Shown one piece after another: positions 16,294 through 25,253 of a DNA stretch of 64,000 nt. This stretch comes from Natronobacterium gregoryi SP2. Its GTDB lineage: Archaea; Halobacteriota; Halobacteria; Halobacteriales; Natrialbaceae. The stretch covers positions 806,001 to 870,000 of the forward strand of contig NC_019792.1 of assembly GCF_000230715.2 (NCBI RefSeq), given 5' to 3'. Each line of letters begins with the position of its first letter. Within the stretch, counting starts at the first letter, position 1. The notes under the pieces were generated by a model. It was not told the DNA's origin. It made no database searches and saw nothing but the letters and a program-made list of their open reading frames with translations. The position numbers and the translations under genes were made by a program.

Positions 16294-16706
16294 CGATCGG
16301 GTGCGTTTTCGCGGACGAATTCGACGGTTTCCTCGATCGACGTTCCGGGACCGAAGATGGCCGCGACGCCGTCTTCTTTGAGCCCGGGTCGATCCTCCTC
16401 GGGGATGACTCCACCGACGAGGACGAGGGTGTCGTCGGCGGCGTCGTACTCCCGGAGGCCGTCCATGACTTTCGGGACGAGCGTATCGTGAGCACCCGAG
16501 AGAATGGAGATGCCGAGGACGTCGACGTCTTCCTGGACTGCTGCCTGGACGATGTCTTCCGGGGCTTTGTGGAGGCCGGAGTAGATCACTTCGAAGCCGG
16601 CGTCGCGGAACGCACGCGAGATAACGTGTGCACCACGGTCGTGACCGTCGAGTCCGACTTTGGCGACGAGACACCGGATCGACTGCCCTTCCTGTTCGCT
16701 ACTCAT
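16290..16706 (-). CDS. Methylmalonyl-CoA mutase, small (B12-binding) subunit
   Basis: A 138-residue stand-alone cobalamin-binding domain. The hallmark D-x-H-x-x-G lower-ligand motif is present as AKVGLDGHDRGAHVISRAF, followed by the nucleotide-tail motifs VDVLGISILSGAHDTLVPKV and LVLVGGVIPEEDRPGLKEDG. In archaea methylmalonyl-CoA mutase is commonly split into a large catalytic subunit and this small one; the large subunit is not in the window. The ATG at 16704-16706 (MSSEQEG) was chosen over an ATG two codons upstream. First gene of a two-gene operon with meaB. Confidence 0.93.
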   Translation of the reverse strand: MSSEQEGQSIRCLVAKVGLDGHDRGAHVISRAFRDAGFEVIYSGLHKAPEDIVQAAVQEDVDVLGISILSGAHDTLVPKVMDGLREYDAADDTLVLVGGVIPEEDRPGLKEDGVAAIFGPGTSIEETVEFVRENAPDR

Positions 16707-16928
16707 ACACATCCTTTCCCGGGCCGTATGTTTGACTTTAACGGAAGGTGTTGAACGTTGTAGCGACGAAGTGCGGACGAAACTATCGTAGTACGAGTAA
16801 ACGACGGTATCCGTTCACAGTCTGTGAGGGTCTTCGAAGTCGTCACTATTCCGAACCAAAGGCTAAAGAGCGAAACTACCGAACAATCTGCCAATGACTA
16901 TCGTTCGTCTACTGCGGAGGGATCTCTC

Positions 16929-17606
16929 GTGGGCGTCGAGATAAAAGAAAACAGGGTGTCCGACGCGGAGTTCGAGGAGATGAAGCAGTTCGTCTTCGAG
17001 TATCTCGCTGCAAGCGTCGAGAAAGAAGAGGAAGGCGGCCGTATGCGCTGGTACCCCTGGCACTCCGCCGAGTACCGGCACAACCACATCCTCAACGTGG
17101 TCGAACTCTCCGAAGAGATCGCCCGGAAAGAAGGCGCTGACGTCGACGTCACACGCGTCGCCGCTCTCTTTCACGACGTCGCAAAACTCGAGACCGACCA
17201 AGAACTCCACGCCGAGGCAGGGGCTCGCGTCGCTCGCGAGTATCTCGAGTCGCGTTCGGACTACCCCGAATCGTTCATCAAACAGGTCTGTCGCGCCATC
17301 GAGCACCACTCCTACCAGGGTGATCTAACCGATCTGGCACTCGAGACCCAGTGTCTCATCGAGGCCGACCTCCTCGATAAGGTCGGAGCCAACGGCACCG
17401 CGCTCATGCTGTTGCGGATGGGCTACGAGGCACGAACACACATGGACGCCGACGAGATGGTCGACCGCGTCCTCGAGCGGGGTTACGATGCGGCCTCCCG
17501 TGTCCAGAGTGGCACTGCCGAAGGCATCGCTCACCAGCGACTCAAGCGCGTGAAGTGGTTTAGCGAGTGGCTCGAAGACGAAATCGCAGCACTCGGCGAC
17601 GAATAG
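16929..17606 (+). CDS. HD-domain phosphohydrolase
   Basis: A 225-residue HD-superfamily hydrolase. The metal-binding ligands are in RHNHILNVVELSEEIAR (first His), VAALFHDVAKLETD (HD) and a further His in VCRAIEHHSYQGDL, with a late Asp in CLIEADLLDKVGANG. Members cleave phosphoester bonds of nucleotides or signalling molecules; the substrate is unknown. GTG 16929-16931 was chosen because GGAGG lies 9 nt upstream, a good Shine-Dalgarno; a longer frame upstream lacks HD-family character. The upstream region is shared with the divergent B12-subunit gene. Confidence 0.85.
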   Translation: MGVEIKENRVSDAEFEEMKQFVFEYLAASVEKEEEGGRMRWYPWHSAEYRHNHILNVVELSEEIARKEGADVDVTRVAALFHDVAKLETDQELHAEAGARVAREYLESRSDYPESFIKQVCRAIEHHSYQGDLTDLALETQCLIEADLLDKVGANGTALMLLRMGYEARTHMDADEMVDRVLERGYDAASRVQSGTAEGIAHQRLKRVKWFSEWLEDEIAALGDE

Positions 17607-17666
17607 TCGGCTGTGCTCTCGATCCAGTCGGTACGTTCTTGCTGCTGTGCGTGAAAGTCTCGACTG

Positions 17667-18182
17667 ATGAGACGCGTCTGCCGACCGGGGACCGCAGTTG
17701 CACTCGTCTTCGTCTGTTTCGTGGTTCTCACAGCGGGGCCCGTCGTCGCCGAGACGGGTCACGGTGATCGAGCAGCCGGAGTCGACGCCGACTCGGCGGT
17801 CGGGGAGGGCTGTCTGGGTGCTGGTGGCACCGCGTTCACGATCGGGTCCGACGACAGCGCTACGATCTGGGTTCGACTCCACTTCGGCCTGCTCACCGAC
17901 TCGGGAGGATCGATCGGTGCCGAACTGGTCGGGGCGACCACGGACGGCAATATCGTCGAGATCGTCGCCGGCGTCGACTACGTCGCCGACGACTTCGACG
18001 AGTTCACCGACGCACCGCTCGAGGCCTTCGCCGTCGTCACCGGCTACGAGTTCCAGTTACCGATGTTCGACGACCTCGAGTCGGCAGGGCTCGACGAAGA
18101 TCATCCGCCACACTTCGACGAGGACGATCCCGATGCTGGCGAGGAGTTGCTCGACGGACCGTTCGAGCACATCGAGTGTTGA
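17667..18182 (+). CDS. Secreted acidic protein, DUF7332-like
   Basis: A 171-residue protein with a clear Sec-type signal (TAVALVFVCFVVLTAGPVVA followed by ET, cleavage near residue 28). The mature part contains Cys near both ends (EGCLGAG and the final HIEC, which may form a disulfide) and a very acidic C-terminus (DEDHPPHFDEDDPDAGEEL). I recall this as a haloarchaeal family of unknown function (DUF7332). The start ATG follows closely after the HD gene. Function not predictable. Confidence 0.75.
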   Translation: MRRVCRPGTAVALVFVCFVVLTAGPVVAETGHGDRAAGVDADSAVGEGCLGAGGTAFTIGSDDSATIWVRLHFGLLTDSGGSIGAELVGATTDGNIVEIVAGVDYVADDFDEFTDAPLEAFAVVTGYEFQLPMFDDLESAGLDEDHPPHFDEDDPDAGEELLDGPFEHIEC

Positions 18183-18185
18183 CTT

Positions 18186-18863
18186 CTAGAACAGTCCCAT
18201 CGTCCCCATCGCGAGAAAGAGGACACCGAATCCGGCCAGCACCGCAGCACTGAGCGCGGCGATAACCGGCGCGAGGGCGTCGACGCGTCGACCTGCCGAA
18301 GACAGCGCCGCGGGATAGCCGACGACCCAGACCGCGATCCCACCGAAGAAGCCGAGCAACAGCGCCGGCGATCCGGTCTCGACCAGTAGACTCCCCGCGA
18401 GCAGGTCGCCGACGCCGGGGACGTGTGCGAACACGTCGAGGGTACCCGACTCGAGTAGTCCGACGCCGACGGTGAGCCAGAAGCCGATCTGGTAGGGGTT
18501 GGTAAGCGAGAGCGCGAACGTCTTCCGGAACCCTTTCGACCCGACTTCGCCGCTGTCGGTGAAGGAGGTGGCGGCTCTTGTTTCCCCGATCGCACCGACC
18601 GCGAAGTACAGCATGAGGAGCCCGCCGGCGAGATAGAGCGCGGGCCGAACCGCGGGATAGTGATCGATCACCGCGACGACGCCGAGCAGCGCCAGCACGA
18701 AAAAGAGGACGTCGGCGAGCATCGCCCCGAGACCGGCCCAAAAGCCCGCGGACCAGCCACGGACGACACTCTCCTCGGCGATAATTGCGTTCATCGGACC
18801 TGGCGGTGCAGCCAGCGCCAGCCCGAAGACGACGCCTGCGAGTGTCGTAGCGAGTAGCGTCAC
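18186..18863 (-). CDS. LysE-family amino acid/metabolite exporter
   Basis: A 225-residue integral membrane protein with six predicted helices. The N-terminus has the family signature GLALAAPPGPMNAIIAEESV, then ADVLFFVLALLGVVAVID, and the conserved SLTNPYQIGFWLTVG in the middle helix region. LysE/RhtB transporters export amino acids or related solutes. The GTG at 18861-18863 is preferred to an in-frame TTG ten codons upstream because the signature follows at the usual distance and a TTTT-containing TATA-like element lies about 28 nt upstream. Convergent with the secreted protein gene (3-bp gap). Confidence 0.88.
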   Translation of the reverse strand: MTLLATTLAGVVFGLALAAPPGPMNAIIAEESVVRGWSAGFWAGLGAMLADVLFFVLALLGVVAVIDHYPAVRPALYLAGGLLMLYFAVGAIGETRAATSFTDSGEVGSKGFRKTFALSLTNPYQIGFWLTVGVGLLESGTLDVFAHVPGVGDLLAGSLLVETGSPALLLGFFGGIAVWVVGYPAALSSAGRRVDALAPVIAALSAAVLAGFGVLFLAMGTMGLF

Positions 18864-18916
18864 GTCGGTCTCGAGTCGGCTGCCAGCGGGCAAAAGAGTA
18901 GTGACTCGCGTCGACG

Positions 18917-19537
18917 TTACGACGGTTCGTCGAATTCGGCTTTGTTCGGATACGGCTGCGTGCCTCCCTGCGAGTTGCGCGCCACGAGCGTCACGACCGC
19001 GGCCGTTCCACCGATGACCTCGCGTCGCCGCTCATCGTAAGAGAGGACTGTCAGATCCAGACACGCGTGGAGCAGATCGTTCGCCCGGTATCGGTAGCGG
19101 TCTTCCGAAGGACCGACGTCGATTTCGTCGCTCGAGCGGAGGTGATGTTCGTAGACGAGGACCCCACCCGGTGCGAGCGCCTCCTTGAGCACCGGCAGAT
19201 GCTCGAGAGCGGCGAAGAAACTCATCGTGATGACGTCGTACTCTTCGTCGAAGTCGAACTCCGCGAGGTCGGCGCGGACCCAGTCGACCTCGACCCCGTG
19301 TTCGTCGGCCCGTCGCCGGGCACGCTCGAGGGCTTCGTCGGAGACGTCGATCGCGTCCACGTCGTAGCCGTGCTCGGCGAGAAAGACGGCATTCCGGCCG
19401 GTCCCGGTCGCGACGTCGAGCGCACGACCGTCCGGTAACGTCTCGACTCGTCGCTCGAGTTCGGGGATCGGATAGTCGGGAAGGTCGAAGTCGGGGTCGC
19501 TGTACTTCTCGTTCCAACAGGTGCGGTCGTCGGTCAC
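18917..19537 (-). CDS. Class I SAM-dependent methyltransferase (TehB/TPMT-like)
   Basis: A 206-residue Rossmann-fold methyltransferase. Motif I ALDVATGTGRNAVFLAEHGY, motif II acidic VDAIDVSDEALERAR, motif IV VITMSFFAALEHLPVLKEA, and post-motif LAPGGVLVYEHHLRS. The N-terminal WNEKYSDPDF is typical of TehB-like/thiopurine-type enzymes that methylate small molecules, including oxyanions such as tellurite. Substrate unknown. ATG at 19535-19537. Divergently oriented from the thioredoxin-like pair. Confidence 0.85.
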   Translation of the reverse strand: MTDDRTCWNEKYSDPDFDLPDYPIPELERRVETLPDGRALDVATGTGRNAVFLAEHGYDVDAIDVSDEALERARRRADEHGVEVDWVRADLAEFDFDEEYDVITMSFFAALEHLPVLKEALAPGGVLVYEHHLRSSDEIDVGPSEDRYRYRANDLLHACLDLTVLSYDERRREVIGGTAAVVTLVARNSQGGTQPYPNKAEFDEPS

Positions 19538-19684
19538 GGTTTCGAGAACGAACTGCCGCGTCTTGTAGATTGGTGGCTGGGATTTCTCTCGGAGACGGTC
19601 ACAGACGGGTCGTTTGACCCCTGATTATTTTCCTGTCGGCACCGAACGTCCATCGGTGATTCCGGGACTCGAGGTGACGGGCCG

Positions 19685-20263
19685 GTGAACCGCCGCGAAC
19701 TCGTCGCCGGCGTCGCGAGCCTGGGCGCGCTCGGCGGCGGACTCGTCGCGTTGCGGAGGGGCATGCCGTTCCAGGGCGAGGAGTCCGCTGAATCGGACGG
19801 AACAGACGACAACGAAGCGGACGACGGCCCGATCGAAGTCCAGACGATCGACGCGCCGGGAAGCGAGGCCGGCACCCTGGCAATCCCGAACGACGGCGTC
19901 ACGTTCGTCACGTTCTTCTCCCCCGCCTGTCACCGCTGTCGGTCGCTGATGCCACACCTCGTCGAAGCCACGGACCGACTCGCCGCCGAGGACGGGCTGA
20001 CCCGCGTCTCGGTCACTACCCAGCAGTCACCCGAACAACTTCGTGACTGGTGGGCGGAACACGACGGCCACTGGACGCTCGCACACGACGACGATCGGGC
20101 GCTCTCTGACGCGTACGCGGTTATCTCCCACCCCGTGCTCCTCGCGATCGACGCCGACGGGACCGTTCGCTGGACGGACGAGGGCGTTCTCGAGTCCGAT
20201 CGGATCGTGCGAAACGTCGACCGGGTTCTCGAGGAAACTGGCGGGCCGGACGGCGACGAGTGA
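19685..20263 (+). CDS. Membrane-anchored thioredoxin-like (TlpA-type) protein, copy 1
   Basis: A 192-residue protein with a short RR-containing hydrophobic N-terminus (MNRRELVAGVASLGALGG), an acidic linker, then a thioredoxin-like domain with redox motif C-H-R-C (FFSPACHRCRSLMPHLVEA) and the cis-Pro region VISHPVLLAIDADGTV. It probably acts outside the membrane in thiol-disulfide exchange. GTG 19685 is used as start because the paralogue at 20506 has ATG at the corresponding codon (NRRELVAGV follows in both). About half the residues are identical to the downstream paralogue. Confidence 0.83.
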   Translation: MNRRELVAGVASLGALGGGLVALRRGMPFQGEESAESDGTDDNEADDGPIEVQTIDAPGSEAGTLAIPNDGVTFVTFFSPACHRCRSLMPHLVEATDRLAAEDGLTRVSVTTQQSPEQLRDWWAEHDGHWTLAHDDDRALSDAYAVISHPVLLAIDADGTVRWTDEGVLESDRIVRNVDRVLEETGGPDGDE

Positions 20264-20505
20264 TCGGTCGCCGACTGCGAGCCACAGGAAAGTGCCGGCT
20301 CCAGCAGATCGTTTTCGACGATCGAACCCGGGCATCTTTTCTTCGGGCTCGACTAGTTCCGACCGTGAACGAATACGCCCGCTGGACTCGGGTGCGACTG
20401 CGGCTGTCACGGTCTGCTGTACCGGTGGCTCCGTGCAGCTGCGACCAGTCCTGTCGTTGCATCGTCACCGACTGGCAGTGGCCCGTCAGAACGTAAGATG
20501 CATCT

Positions 20506-21090
20506 ATGAATCGTCGAGAACTCGTCGCCGGCGTCGTGAGCCTGGGCGTACTCGGTGGCGCGGCCACCGCCCTGTGGCGTGGGCTGCCTGCGGCAGACGG
20601 GGTGGACTCCGCGGCCAAACCGGAGGTCGACGAGTCCGTCGACGATGGGCCACTCGAGATCGAGACGATCGACGCCCGCGGCAGCGAGGGCGGCACTCTG
20701 ACCGTGCCGACGGACGGCATCACGGTCGTGACGTCGTTCTCGGTCACGTGCACCCAGTGCCAGCGGATGATGCCACCGCTTTCAGACGCCTACGAACGAC
20801 TCGAGGACGACGACGGCGACGCCGTGACGTTCGTCTCGATCTTTCCGCCGACGGACGAGTCCGAACTCCGGGAGTGGTGGCGCGAACACGACGGAAACTG
20901 GCCTGTCGGCTTCGACCCGGGAAGGCGGTTCAGGACGCAGTATGGCGTCATGGGGACCGATCTCCTCGTGATCGATGCGAACGGCGAAAAACGGTGGCAG
21001 ACGGATAGAGTCTTGGAGAGCCACCGGTACGCTCGCAACGTCGAACGGGTGCTCGAGGAGACCGAAGTGAACGACGAAGAGAGCGGGTAA
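20506..21090 (+). CDS. Membrane-anchored thioredoxin-like (TlpA-type) protein, copy 2
   Basis: A 194-residue paralogue of the preceding gene: the same N-terminal signal (MNRRELVAGVVSLGVLGG), an acidic linker, redox motif C-T-Q-C (FSVTCTQCQRMMPPLSDAY), and closing helix ARNVERVLEETEVNDEE. In this copy the residue pair before the strand after the active site is GT (VMGTDLLVID) where copy 1 has HP (ISHPVLLAID), so the canonical cis-proline is missing here. That may change substrate binding. Separate promoter likely: 242 bp lie between the two. Confidence 0.83.
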   Translation: MNRRELVAGVVSLGVLGGAATALWRGLPAADGVDSAAKPEVDESVDDGPLEIETIDARGSEGGTLTVPTDGITVVTSFSVTCTQCQRMMPPLSDAYERLEDDDGDAVTFVSIFPPTDESELREWWREHDGNWPVGFDPGRRFRTQYGVMGTDLLVIDANGEKRWQTDRVLESHRYARNVERVLEETEVNDEESG

Positions 21091-21244
21091 CTGATCGCAA
21101 CTCTCTGACCGAGCAGTAGCACTTGCTGTCGCACTCGCGGCGGCCGACCGGTCGATCGGTGGCTATCTCGCGACGGCGGCTACATCGGCCGACCGCGAGA
21201 TCGAGCCGCCCGATGGCGACGAAAGCGGGACTGCCGCCAGACGG

Positions 21245-23728
21245 TCAGGCCTCTGCCTGCCAGTTCCGTATCCGGTCTGCGGAAACACCGTCGACGTCTT
21301 CGGCGACGGCGTCCGGATCGGCGTCGGTCAGATCGTCGATGTCCTCGATTCCTGCAGCGGCGAGTTTCTCGACTGTCTTCGCACCGATCCCATCGAGCGC
21401 CTCGAGATCGGAGCCACTCTCGCTCTCTCGAGCCTGGAACTCCTGGTAGTTACAGATCGGACAGCCAAGTTCCCAGGGCTCGTCGCCACTGTGGACGACG
21501 AGTTCGGGGAGGCCGTGTTCCTCGCAGTGGTCGTCGGTGACCTCGATATCGCCGCGCCGTGGCAGCGGCAGCGAGTACTCGCAGTCGGGATAGCGTGTAC
21601 AGCCGACGAGCCGCGAACCGCTCGGGAGGGTCTTGACCGCTAACTCGCCGTCGTGTTCGTCTCCGCAGTCGGGACACGTCCCGAGGACGGGGCCTTCGCC
21701 CGCGTCCTCGGACTTGCAGAGCGGACAGCCGTGGACGAACGTCTGTCGGCCGGCGAGCATCTTGACCTCGTTCAGGTCGTGGTCCTCACACTCCTGATCG
21801 AGAATCAGCGGCTTGCCCGTCGAGGGCAACGGCAGCGTAAACTCGCAGTCGGGGTAGCCGTCACAGCCGACGAAATAGGAGCCGTGACGACTGCTGCGGA
21901 CCAGCAGGTCCTCGCCACACTCGGGACACGGCCCCAGCCGCTTGTCGTCTTTGAGCGACTTCCGCAGGTGGTCGCCGATCTCCTCGCGTGAATCCGCGAG
22001 GTTCGTGAAGATTTCCTCCAGCATCTCGCGGGACTCGTCAGTGACGTCCTCGAGGGTCGCCTCGCCGGAGGCGATGGCGTCCATGTCGTCCTCGAGTTGT
22101 GCGGTCATCGCCTCGCTGACGACGCGGTCGGCGTAGCTCTCGGCGGCGTCGACGACCGCCATCGCGAGTTTCGTCGGTCGCGGCGGGTCGCTCTCGATGT
22201 AGCCCCGGTCGTACAGTTTCTCGAGCGTGTTGTGTCTCGTGGACTTGGTTCCAAGCCCCTGATCCTCCATGGTCTCGATGAGCCGCGACTGGCCGTACCT
22301 GCGGGGCGGCTGGGTCTCTTTTGCCTCGAGTTCGACCTCGGTCAGGCAGAGTTCCTCGCCTTCGTCGACATCGGGGACGTAGTTCTCGGCGGTGCTGAAG
22401 TACGGGTAGACGTCGTGGTAGCCGGGTTCGACGAGGCGTTTGCCGTTCGCTTTGAGTCGGTAGTCGTCGACCTCGGCGACGACCTTGAGGTGTTCCCAGA
22501 CCGCGGCCTCGGCGACCGTCGCGTAGAAGCGTCGGACGACGAGTTCGTAGATTTCCCACTCGTCGTCGTTCACGTCGCCGCCGCGGGCCGGAATCTCTCC
22601 CGTCGGGTGGATGGGCGGGTGGTCGGTCGTCTCCTCGTCGCCGCGAGTTGGTTCGATGTCGTCGCCCTCGAGCAACGCCTCTGCGGACTCGCCGAGCGTC
22701 GAGTGACCGACGAACTCGTCGAGCAGTTCCTCCGGGTCGAGGTCGTCGGGGTAGACGGTGTTGTCCGTCCGCGGATAGGTGATGTAACCCGCAGTGTAGA
22801 GGTCCTCGGCGATCGACATCGCCCGCTGTGCGGAGTAGCCGAGCGCGCCGGCCGCACGGATGAACTGGGTCGTGCTGAACGGGGCCGGCGGCGCATCGGT
22901 CCGGGTTCGGCGGTTGACGTCGACCACAGTGGCCGCGTCACGACTCGAGAGGGTGTCGTAGACCTCTTCGGCGGTCACTTCCTCCCAGACGCGTTCGGCC
23001 TCGTTGTCGTCCTCGTCGCGGTAGAAGTACTGGGCCTCGAAGGTCGTCTCGTCTTTCTCGAGGGCCGCGAAAAGTTCCCAGTAGTCCTCGGGATCGAACG
23101 CCTGAATTTCGCGTTCGCGGTCGACGATCAACTTCAGCGTCGGCGACTGGACTCGACCGACGGAGATGAAGTCATCGCCGAGTTGGCCGGCCGACAGCGA
23201 GAGAAAGCGGGTGAGTGCGGCACCCCAGACGAGGTCGATGATCTGGCGAGCCTCGCCAGCGGCCGCGAGGTCGAAGTCGAGGTCTTCGGGTTCGTCGAAG
23301 GCGTTTTCCACCTCGTTTTCGGTGATCGAGGAGAACCGGACACGACGGATCGGGACCGCTTCGTTGACCTCCCGGACGATCTCGTAGGCCTCCTTGCCGA
23401 TGAGTTCGCCCTCGCGGTCGTAGTCGGTCGCGATCGTCACCGTGTTCGCCTTGCGGGCGAGAATCCGCAGCGTCGCAACGATGTTCTCCTTCGTCGCGGT
23501 CTTCTCGACGTCGGCGTCGATCAACTCGACGGGTTCGACGTCCCGCCAGTCTGAGTACTCCGGTGGGAAGTCGACGCCGACGACGTGGCCCGACAGCCCC
23601 ACGCAACGTTTTCCACCCCACTCGTAGACGTTGACGCCGTTCTCCCGACTCGAGTCGTACGTCCCCCCAGAAAGGATGTCGGCGATCCGCCGGGCCGCGT
23701 TGTCTTTCTCGGTGATTATCAGTTCCAC
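21245..23728 (-). CDS. topA: DNA topoisomerase I (type IA)
   Basis: A type IA topoisomerase of 827 residues that relaxes negative supercoils by a 5'-phosphotyrosine intermediate. An N-terminal TOPRIM domain (MELIITEKDNAARRIADIL; acidic triad in VTIATDYDREGELIGKEAY) precedes the catalytic region with active-site Tyr in AGYITYPRTDNTVYP (about residue 320). The C-terminal third carries two zinc-ribbon repeats (GPCPECGEDLLVRSSRHGSY; GTCPDCGDEHDG and further Cys pairs) and ends in a helix-hairpin-helix-like domain (ALDGIGAKTVEKLAAAGIED). Complete. The ATG at 23726-23728 fits the family N-terminus exactly. Confidence 0.96.
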   Translation of the reverse strand: MELIITEKDNAARRIADILSGGTYDSSRENGVNVYEWGGKRCVGLSGHVVGVDFPPEYSDWRDVEPVELIDADVEKTATKENIVATLRILARKANTVTIATDYDREGELIGKEAYEIVREVNEAVPIRRVRFSSITENEVENAFDEPEDLDFDLAAAGEARQIIDLVWGAALTRFLSLSAGQLGDDFISVGRVQSPTLKLIVDREREIQAFDPEDYWELFAALEKDETTFEAQYFYRDEDDNEAERVWEEVTAEEVYDTLSSRDAATVVDVNRRTRTDAPPAPFSTTQFIRAAGALGYSAQRAMSIAEDLYTAGYITYPRTDNTVYPDDLDPEELLDEFVGHSTLGESAEALLEGDDIEPTRGDEETTDHPPIHPTGEIPARGGDVNDDEWEIYELVVRRFYATVAEAAVWEHLKVVAEVDDYRLKANGKRLVEPGYHDVYPYFSTAENYVPDVDEGEELCLTEVELEAKETQPPRRYGQSRLIETMEDQGLGTKSTRHNTLEKLYDRGYIESDPPRPTKLAMAVVDAAESYADRVVSEAMTAQLEDDMDAIASGEATLEDVTDESREMLEEIFTNLADSREEIGDHLRKSLKDDKRLGPCPECGEDLLVRSSRHGSYFVGCDGYPDCEFTLPLPSTGKPLILDQECEDHDLNEVKMLAGRQTFVHGCPLCKSEDAGEGPVLGTCPDCGDEHDGELAVKTLPSGSRLVGCTRYPDCEYSLPLPRRGDIEVTDDHCEEHGLPELVVHSGDEPWELGCPICNYQEFQARESESGSDLEALDGIGAKTVEKLAAAGIEDIDDLTDADPDAVAEDVDGVSADRIRNWQAEA

Positions 23729-23870
23729 GACGGATCACCCCCGTCGCGAGCCGCCGACTCCGGCAGACGAATGACGCTCATGATCGATCGCTACGATGGA
23801 GAATCTGATAACCCTTTCGCAGAAAACCGGCCGACAGCGCGGGTGTGCGTGCGCTGCGCGCGTGTATGGC

Positions 23871-25253
23871 TTACTGCTGGTGGAGCCGCCAGCGATCGAC
23901 GTACAGACTCAGGTCGTCCCCGTCGCGTTCGAACCGAACGGGCTGGCGGTTCCCGGCCATCGTCGGCGCGTAGAACTCGCCAGCCTCGAGGTCGACCGGC
24001 ACGAGCGGCGTCCAGGACCCCTCCTCGATGGGGCCGCCGACGCGCAGTCGAAGTGTCCCGCCTTCGACCTGCACCTTGGCTTCCGTGATGCCACGGTAGG
24101 TCTCGTACTCGCCTGCCAGTTCCTCGAGTCGGCGCTTGCGAGCGAAAAACGAGACCTCTCGCGGGTCTTCGCCGACGAGTGCCGCGAAGACGCCCTTGCC
24201 GAGTTCCGCGAGACCGTACCCCGGCGAGGCGTTCGCCAGTAGCGCGACGCCGACCCCGTCCTCGGGAGCGAACCCGGCATAGGCCGTCGAGACGACGATC
24301 GATCCGCCGTGGCCGATCAGTTCTCGACCTGCGACCTCGCGGGTACGCCAGCCGTAGCCGTACGGCCCCGACGGTGTCTCTGCGTATGCACCGTAACAGG
24401 CCTCGAGCGCGTCCTCGCCGACCAGTTGCCGTTCGTCTCCGTCGACGGCGACGCCCTCGTTTATGTGGAGCCGAAGGTAGTTCGCGAGGTCCGTCACGGG
24501 TGCGAGCAGGCCGCCGGCGGCGGCGCTTTGCTCGCGGATCGGGAGCGCAGCGGGCTCGAGGTCGGCGTCGCCGCCGTCGTCTTCCTCCTCCGGGAAGTAC
24601 GGCGTCATCCGGTCCTCGAACGACTCGAAGACATCGCCGTCGTAGGTCGAACGATCCATCCCCAGTGGCTCGAGGATGTCGTCGGTGACATACTCCGTAT
24701 ACGACCGGCCCGTGACCGCCGCGATCACTTCACCGACCAGCGTGTAGCCGGTGTTACAGTACATCCAGCGGTCGCCCGGCTCCCCGGCGATCTCCTCGCG
24801 TGCGCCCTCGACGTGGGCGTAGACGTCCGCGAGCGATCCCAGGGGTACACCCGACTCGCCGACCTCGAGCTGGCGGGCGATCAGCGCCTCGCTGACGGCC
24901 AGCGAGGGGTAGCCGGCGGTGTGACTGAGCAGGTGATGGATCGACACGTCGTCGGGGATGTCGACCTCGAGGTAGTCGGTGACGCGGTCGTCGTAGGAGA
25001 GATCGCCGGAGTCGACCAGCCGTGCGGTCGCGAGCGCGGCGAACGATTTCGAGACAGAGCCGATCCCGTAGACGGTTTCGGGCGTCGCGGGCGCGTTCGA
25101 CGCGAGGTCCCGCGAACCGTAGCCACGGGCGTAGACGACATCGTCACCGTCGGTAACGGCGAGACTCAGCCCCGGGAGATCGTCTTCGTACATCCGTTCT
25201 CGAAGTAGGGAGTCGATCCGATCGATCGTCGTCGACTCGAGCGTGTCTGTCAT
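23871..25253 (-). CDS. Serine hydrolase, class C beta-lactamase/esterase family
   Basis: A 460-residue penicillin-binding-protein-like hydrolase. Catalytic S66-x-x-K69 in YGIGSVSKSFAALA, the second motif Y165-x-N167 in DRWMYCNTGYTLVGE, and a KTG-equivalent HGG in ELIGHGGSIVVSTAY, followed by a C-terminal beta-rich extension (about 370-460) typical of this subgroup. No signal peptide, so it is probably cytoplasmic. Archaeal members act as esterases or D-peptidases; archaea lack peptidoglycan, so an esterase/peptidase role is likelier than antibiotic resistance. ATG 25251-25253. Confidence 0.87.
   Translation of the reverse strand: MTDTLESTTIDRIDSLLRERMYEDDLPGLSLAVTDGDDVVYARGYGSRDLASNAPATPETVYGIGSVSKSFAALATARLVDSGDLSYDDRVTDYLEVDIPDDVSIHHLLSHTAGYPSLAVSEALIARQLEVGESGVPLGSLADVYAHVEGAREEIAGEPGDRWMYCNTGYTLVGEVIAAVTGRSYTEYVTDDILEPLGMDRSTYDGDVFESFEDRMTPYFPEEEDDGGDADLEPAALPIREQSAAAGGLLAPVTDLANYLRLHINEGVAVDGDERQLVGEDALEACYGAYAETPSGPYGYGWRTREVAGRELIGHGGSIVVSTAYAGFAPEDGVGVALLANASPGYGLAELGKGVFAALVGEDPREVSFFARKRRLEELAGEYETYRGITEAKVQVEGGTLRLRVGGPIEEGSWTPLVPVDLEAGEFYAPTMAGNRQPVRFERDGDDLSLYVDRWRLHQQ

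Noticed and set aside
22097-23554. 485-codon plus-strand frame opposite topA
   Set aside because: Shadow of the topoisomerase; no recognisable domains.
23871-25253. Antibiotic-resistance beta-lactamase
   Set aside because: The fold and motifs fit, but a cytoplasmic archaeal enzyme without an export signal is more likely an esterase or peptidase.
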